NCBI GenBank assembly: GCA_023614405.1
Contig: CM042685.1
Location: 230,557,661-230,621,660, forward strand
From: Avena insularis
Taxonomy: Eukaryota; Streptophyta; Magnoliopsida; Poales; Poaceae
Reading direction: 5' to 3'
Length of the DNA stretch: 64,000 bases
Positions 58,979 through 64,000 of this stretch are shown here, in pieces. How positions within the stretch are numbered: the stretch's first letter is position 1; every line of letters starts with the position of its first letter. The notes under the pieces were generated by a model. The model made no database searches. It had not been told where the DNA came from and saw only the letters and a program-made list of their open reading frames with translations. The position numbers and the translations under genes are program-made.

Positions 58979-60232
58979 TCAAGCCTCTTCGAGTTGAGGG
59001 TTCACCCTATTGCATACCAGCGCAGGAGGGAATGTCATGATGTAGGGATAGGGAATAGCATAGAGAGTGACAGGGCAGAGCTTATTCAGCTCCTCTGTTT
59101 CAAGGCAGAAGGACATGAACCAGCAATAATTTGGACGCATCTCGCAATAGGTAGACAAATATACAAAGCCACTGATAACCGCCACAACATTGAGCGAAAC
59201 ATGTTCATCTAGACAGTACCGGGTGATTTCATCAGTCGCATCCTGCAGCGGAAATGTCTTATCCAGCATCCATCTATCGACACCGTCGTCGTCAGGTCTC
59301 CGGACCCAAACAACAAGGGTGAGTTCAACAGCGCAAACCAAACAGAGCTTCCCATCCTTGGTCTCACCACGCTTAAATTCCCCTTGCCCTTCCATGTGCA
59401 GCGGTGGTGGCTCGATTTGAGAGAATTGCAGTGTGGTGGTGCTAAGAACACGGATGTTGGCTCCGCTTGTAAATGTCCAATAAACAAACCCATTCACCAG
59501 TGTACCACCCTGAGGGATATATGCATCCTCCCCAACCTGCGGGCTAGCATCTTCCGAGAATGGGAAAATCTTCCACTCCTTTGAGTCTGATGATAAGACG
59601 GCTGCTTGCGCTCCCCACTTTTCATGGCAGACAGAGACAATGCGGAACGGTCCGTGGTGTTCTTCGGAGGCGAGTATGTGGAACTCAACGTGCATGTCGC
59701 CGCGGATCTCGGCCGGCGGCACGGGCAAGAGATCCAGGGCCCGTGTGAGGGGATCGTAGACGACCATTTGGTTGATTTTCCAGTTGACGAGAACGGCATA
59801 TCCGTCGCGGCATTCTTCCATTGACCACTCTGGATCGGCGTCGTTGTCGTCTTCGGGTAGTAGGGTAAAGAAGACTTCGGCGCCGCGGATGGCGGCGGCG
59901 TGGTCCAGGTCGGAGCGGGGGCGGGTGGGCACGAAGGTGGGAACGGCAGTGCCGCCGATGTCGTGGAAGAATCCGAGGAGCGGTGGCGAGTGGAGTTCGA
60001 GGAAGCGGCGGCGGAAGGCGGGGGACGAACGGACGGCGCGGAGGAAGGCGGGGCAGGCGAGAGCCGTGCGGACGAGGCTCGGGAGGGAGGGGAGGTGGAG
60101 AAATACCTCACGCAGGAGGTCGTCGCTGAGGTCGCTTATGGTGGTGGGAGCGGCTGGCGGGGATCTCTTCTTCTTCTTCTTCTTCTTCTTCTTCTTCGGC
60201 GGCGGCGGTGGCGGTGATTGCTGGGAGGCCAT
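58979..60232 (-). CDS. F-box protein (copy 3), intact, with poly-lysine tract
   Basis: 417 residues from MASQQS at 60232 to TAG/TGA-type end at 58979 without interruption; the longest and best-preserved of the three copies. Residues 7-12 are proline and 13-22 lysine, encoded by a TTC/GAA trinucleotide run at about 60167-60198. The F-box lies at residues 32-81 (LSDDLLREVFLHLPSLPSLV). It is followed by HSPPLLGFFHD, EWSMEECRDGYAVLVNW, KWGAQAAVLSSDSKEWKIF, TLVNGFVYWTF, RWMLDKTFPLQDA and the complete family tail IPYPYIMTFPPALVCNRVNP. It should bind a Skp1-like protein and present an unknown substrate for ubiquitination. The basic tract could act as a nuclear localisation or nucleic-acid contact signal; this is inference. 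Intronless, in the same orientation as its sisters. Confidence 0.93.
   Translation of the reverse strand: MASQQSPPPPPPKKKKKKKKKKRSPPAAPTTISDLSDDLLREVFLHLPSLPSLVRTALACPAFLRAVRSSPAFRRRFLELHSPPLLGFFHDIGGTAVPTFVPTRPRSDLDHAAAIRGAEVFFTLLPEDDNDADPEWSMEECRDGYAVLVNWKINQMVVYDPLTRALDLLPVPPAEIRGDMHVEFHILASEEHHGPFRIVSVCHEKWGAQAAVLSSDSKEWKIFPFSEDASPQVGEDAYIPQGGTLVNGFVYWTFTSGANIRVLSTTTLQFSQIEPPPLHMEGQGEFKRGETKDGKLCLVCAVELTLVVWVRRPDDDGVDRWMLDKTFPLQDATDEITRYCLDEHVSLNVVAVISGFVYLSTYCEMRPNYCWFMSFCLETEELNKLCPVTLYAIPYPYIMTFPPALVCNRVNPQLEEA
60167..60198. repeat. TTC/GAA microsatellite in the F-box coding region
   Basis: Uninterrupted TTC units on the + strand, read as AAG lysine codons on the minus strand. The sister genes have only two or three lysines at this place, so the run has expanded in this copy. 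Confidence 0.9.
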
Positions 60233-61720
60233 GGCCCGACACTGGAAATGAGGAAACGAGGCGGCGTCCTTTCATCGGCCCAGTATGCATGCAGTAGACC
60301 CTAAGCGAGCCTGTCCAAAAGCAGTCATGGCCCAGTATGCTACAAAACCATTCATGTATTTTGCGGTCGCATTTCAAACTCTAGAGCTTCCATTCAGTTC
60401 GGAAAACAAGATAAATTTCGATATTCCATATATCAAAAAAGAAGATAAACTTGAGTACTTGTGCAGTTTCGTTGAGAGCATGAGAGGTATTGTGTTAATC
60501 AAGACAACTATTTTTGTTTCATTCTGCCAATTATCAACTGATGCCAAAAAGAAATATAGGTTCATCTACGCCAATTATCAACTGATCTTGTCATTTGTAC
60601 CTTCTGCCAAACTTTACCAAATCTGATCTACCTTCCGCGAAACTACTCCAAGCATATGGGAAACTACAGTAATATTATAAAGGTCAACAAGCTTCGTTGC
60701 ATTTACACTATAAACCATTTTCGGTAAGGGGGTATTATAGGACAGAAAGCTATTCAATCATATTTGTTTGTACATGCACAGAGAAGTGGTGAATCTTACA
60801 AATGAGATTTTTGTAGTCAATGATTTAGAAATATTGTTGATAGATAGATACTCCTCGGAAGCAAGAAATAATGTTCAGCCCTTTTTCGAGTTTTCATATA
60901 CACAGTCGTGTCAGCTATATATGTATATATAACAAGGCTATGAATGATACTTTCTCTAAATATACTTGTGCATGAGGGCATATGTATCTTGACTTCTGCA
61001 GAACTTTGAACTCTGCTGATCTGTATTAGTGGAGGAATAAAGTGTTGTTACTCATGGAGATGGTAGAGACAATGCTATTAGTGGCAGGGTACAATGCTAT
61101 TACTCATGGAGATGTCAGAGACAAAGGTATAGGACTGCCAAAAATAAAAGCAATATAGATCTCTTCTCAGTTCACCTAATGCAGTGAAAGTGTTGGGTCA
61201 TGGTTAGATCATAACATTATAATTGGCTCGTGGTTACTTGTGCATTGCAGAATTTTAACTAGAGATAATCTTTAAAGAAGAAAATGACCAACATTTGAAC
61301 TCTATGGTGCCGAAGAAACAACCGACCATATATTTTACAGCTTACATATATTGTTTATGAAACAATGTGATCAAGAGAAGAAAGAAGGCTCAAACTATTG
61401 GCTTATGTTCGGTTTATACTAAGATTTATAATAGCTGACCCACAATATTGATCTTCAAAACAGTCACTTGTGCGAAGCTGTGATAGAAACTGAGAATGAT
61501 AAATGAAGCCAGCTGGGAGGATAAAGTTCTTCTAATGATTACATGATCCAGGGAATGTTGACCATTAATTTGATTAAATTTCTACATAACAATATGAAGC
61601 ATACGCCTAGTGGCTAGTGCTCCTTGGTCTACAAATGTTCAATTACTCCTTTTGCTTTCTGCTAGGAATTCACAGATAATCATACAACACTCCCATATAT
61701 GCAGAGTAGAACCACCTTTA
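60233..61720. repeat. Duplicated F-box flank (unit B) and upstream region of copy 3
   Basis: 60580-61720 repeats 57270-58350 in the same order. The first 340 bp upstream of the F-box ATG would hold its promoter; no clear TATA box was chosen. No genes recognised. Confidence 0.65.
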
Positions 61721-62441
61721 GAGGAACTCTAATAGCTTATGGGTAAGAAAAAACGTTTGGATAAGAGGAGAGAAAAGATTTGGGTAACTAAGCTAGTTTT
61801 TGCTTTTCCAGCTTACCCATAATGTGGTTATCCAAAACTGGTTTGCACATGGGACCGACGCCGGCAGCCGTCGGGGAACGAGGTCATGGCGGCTCAGGAG
61901 CTTGCATGTTGGGGGTGTGCATTAGGCGTCGCGGTGCTCGCCAGTGGGGACGGGTGGCTGAGCTCGCAGGTGGGATGGCGACGGAGCTGCACGCGGGTTT
62001 GGAAGGCCCCCTTGACTGCGAATTGGAGCCGGTGGTGCGCCAACCGGGGTGGCCGTTGTGGCTCGATTCTGGCCGGCAGAAGGGGTGCGCGGGGGGCGGA
62101 GGAGGCCGGCGGGTGGCTCGCGGGTGGAGGGGCACAGAGTGGCGGGGCTGTCGCTGGCAGCCGGAGGGATGGCGCCGAGCGGCGCCGTCGTCAGGTGGGT
62201 CAAGACGTATTTTCCGCGTGAGCGGTTGGTAGCCTCACGTCTCTGTTTTCGCTGACGTGGCAAAATATGGGTAAGGGTTGCTGCTTACGCAAAATTTGTG
62301 TCCATCTACCCATATATGGGTAGGAGGTATCAAAAAATAAGTGATCACCTAGAAAATTTGGTGAGTGATCACTTATGGATAACCTGTTGGAGCTAATTTT
62401 TTGGGCATCTTACCCATAAGGGCAAGCTGTTGGAGCTCCTC
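61721..62441. mobile_element. Harbinger/Tourist-like DNA element, TSD TTA
   Basis: Left end GAGGAACTCTAATAGCTTATG and right end (minus strand) GAGGAGCTCCAACAGCTTGC form imperfect inverted repeats flanked by TTA (61718-61720 and 62442-62444). 721 bp. The GC-rich middle (61850-62230) gives open frames on both strands without any known domain. It interrupts duplicated flank unit B. Confidence 0.82.
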
Positions 62442-63556
62442 TTATGAGATTACTAAAAAGACCTTGACGTGTTAATTTCTACTTAATGGGTAAATCTAAC
62501 CAGGCTTACATCTATAGATCCACGGGAAGATGTCAATCAATAACATATCTTAAAGAGTAAAATAAAATTTCTAGTCAAATATTTTATTCGTATCAAAACT
62601 GAAAGAGAAAAATTGAATGGTTTAACATGAGTAGTTAAAATGGAATTAACTCTAAAAAAAAAGAGGTGGAAAACCTAAAATGGTAAAACTAATTATAGAC
62701 TAGCCGTGAAAAGATGACGGAATAGCAATTAATTTTTTTTATAATAGAGTAGTGGCAAAACTAGAGTCTCGATTGTTCAATTGGCAAAACTGAGTTTTGG
62801 ATTGATCATATCAGAAATAATAAATTCCCAATAAAAAACTGCATGAAATGAATATTGTCAAAAAAAAAACTGCATGAAACGAATTATTTAGCTAACAAAG
62901 ATCAATATAGTAAAGCAATCAAAAGCCACGCACAAATCTTAAGCCTCATCGAGTCATCGTTATTCCACCATCCGAGTATCCGACTGACCACACATTACTT
63001 GTCTCTTTATAATTTTCCTTACTTTTTTCCACATATTACACTGATATCTTTATAATTTTCCCTATTTCTCCCTCTATCGATATATTATTTTTCTGACTAA
63101 AAACAGTGTGAAATACAGGCAGACGGCATACCTGGGTGGACCGAACATCCATCGATTAAGGAAGATGATTTGGTTCCCCACGGACAATTACATCACTCGC
63201 ATGTCCGTTTGTGGATTTTTTTATAAATATGCTCACCTGTAATTTTGTATCGTCAAAAATATATCCTATGAACAACTTTTGTCAAAAATGCCCTGGCGGG
63301 AGGCTGAAAAGACGTCACGTGATACCTCCCGGCCAGGGACTGTGGCGGCACAATCATTCCGCCAGGTGGGCAGGCGGGAAGGCCGTCCTGCCTATGGCAG
63401 TGGCGGGAGGAGCTTTGGTCCACATTCTATAATATCAATGTGCAGCTAATTCATAATATTAATGCAGGAGAATTAATAGCCCAATCAATCTGTCGCTCGC
63501 TTCGCATGCATTGGCTAAATCCTACACAGGAGTAGCAATTAACTCTCGAAATAGGC
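62442..63556. other. End of duplicated unit B and unassigned AT-rich DNA
   Basis: 62445-62580 still matches the flank of unit A (AATGGGTAAATCTAACCAGG, CTTACA, AGAGTAAAATAAAA), but no F-box fragment follows as it does at 58545. 62600-63556 is AT-rich with a short GC-rich patch (63290-63420) containing inverted CGGGAGG/CCTCCCG words. Nothing else recognised. Confidence 0.45.
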
Positions 63557-64000
63557 TTTTTTCCCGTTTTATAAATAAAGCAAACGTACATAGCAAGTTA
63601 CAAGGTTCCAACCACAAATTCAACAAATGCTGGGGCCACAGCACAAGACGGCCCAACAAAGACGAAAAAAGCGACCAACTCGCCGCGCGAAGACATGCCA
63701 AAAAACGGAGAGGCTACGCCTGGCTATGGGGGGAGCCGCCGCGCCACCGCCAAGAGATGCTGGAGAGTCGCGTCAAGCCTCGCCTTGTCCCGCTGTCTAC
63801 ACAACGGGTACCAGAGCTGCAGGGAGGCCAAAAAGTGAAAAACTGAGTCAGAGGCACGCCGGGGAAGAATCTTCTCAATAACCATCTTATTCCGGATGTT
63901 CCATAGCGACCAAGACAGCGCAGCAAACACCAGCTAGAAAAGGCGGCGGCCCTTTCCAGCTTGGTTTGCTTGGGTTTCGAGGAATTCATCGAGATCCAGG
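63557..64000 (-). mobile_element. LINE 3' end, running off the window
   Basis: The minus strand reads FAALSWSLWNIRNKMVIEKI and continues FHFLASLQLWYPLCRQRD and RLDATLQHLLAVARRLPP, matching the region after zf-RVT at the C terminus of plant LINE polyproteins. The tail side (about 63557-63580) shows an A-rich end on the minus strand. The rest of the element lies beyond position 64000. Confidence 0.7.

Overview
The window looks like nuclear DNA of a grass, most likely a Triticeae species (wheat, barley or Aegilops type). The reasons are the dense nesting of transposable elements, BARE/Angela-like Copia LTRs, a CACTA end with subterminal repeats, Stowaway and Tourist/Harbinger-type elements, plant LINEs with DUF4283-type ORF1, and a grass-type F-box gene cluster. 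Genes have plant GT..AG introns, and there are no bacterial or organellar signals. No RNA gene or CRISPR array was found. The species assignment is an inference.

Layout. 1-4411: repeats only. A partial + strand LTR meets a minus-strand LTR with its tRNA-iMet primer-binding site, and the latter abuts a CACTA terminus. 4412-5316: unassigned sequence leading to a TATA box. 5470-17565 (+): a T-complex-protein-11-like gene of six exons. A 9.0 kb large-LTR element lacking gag and pol (6310-15275, target duplication AAATT) splits exon 2, and exon 4 carries one extra base. The N-terminal coiled coil usual in the family is also missing, so this copy is a pseudogene or a null allele.

17566-23390: LINE, MITE and other transposon debris, a Stowaway MITE, and the first of three related minus-strand F-box genes (21926-23155), which has a premature stop. 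23393-49043: a nested transposon stack. A MITE of about 290 bp contains a LINE (23451-48793, 17 bp target duplication). The LINE contains a Copia element (25650-34522, target duplication GATGG) and a gag-only LTR element (34967-45770). Removing the two insertions brings the split reverse-transcriptase segments back together, but the LINE itself also carries stops, frameshifts and a changed catalytic residue.

49044-63500: the rest of the F-box array. It holds a 3' pseudogene fragment (51360-51845), a slightly shortened F-box gene (52587-53702), a GC-rich retroposon-like insertion, a Harbinger-like element (55868-56907, TSD TAA), another F-box fragment carrying a small retroposon, and an intact F-box gene with a poly-lysine tract (58979-60232). 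A trailing duplicated flank without its gene follows, carrying a further Harbinger-like element (61721-62441, TSD TTA). 63560-64000 is the 3' end of another LINE, running off the window.

How it fits together: the only plausible host protein genes are the F-box genes, candidate substrate adaptors of SCF ubiquitin ligases, and the decayed TCP11-like gene. Almost everything else is mobile DNA, and the target duplications and repaired reading frames give a readable order of insertion.
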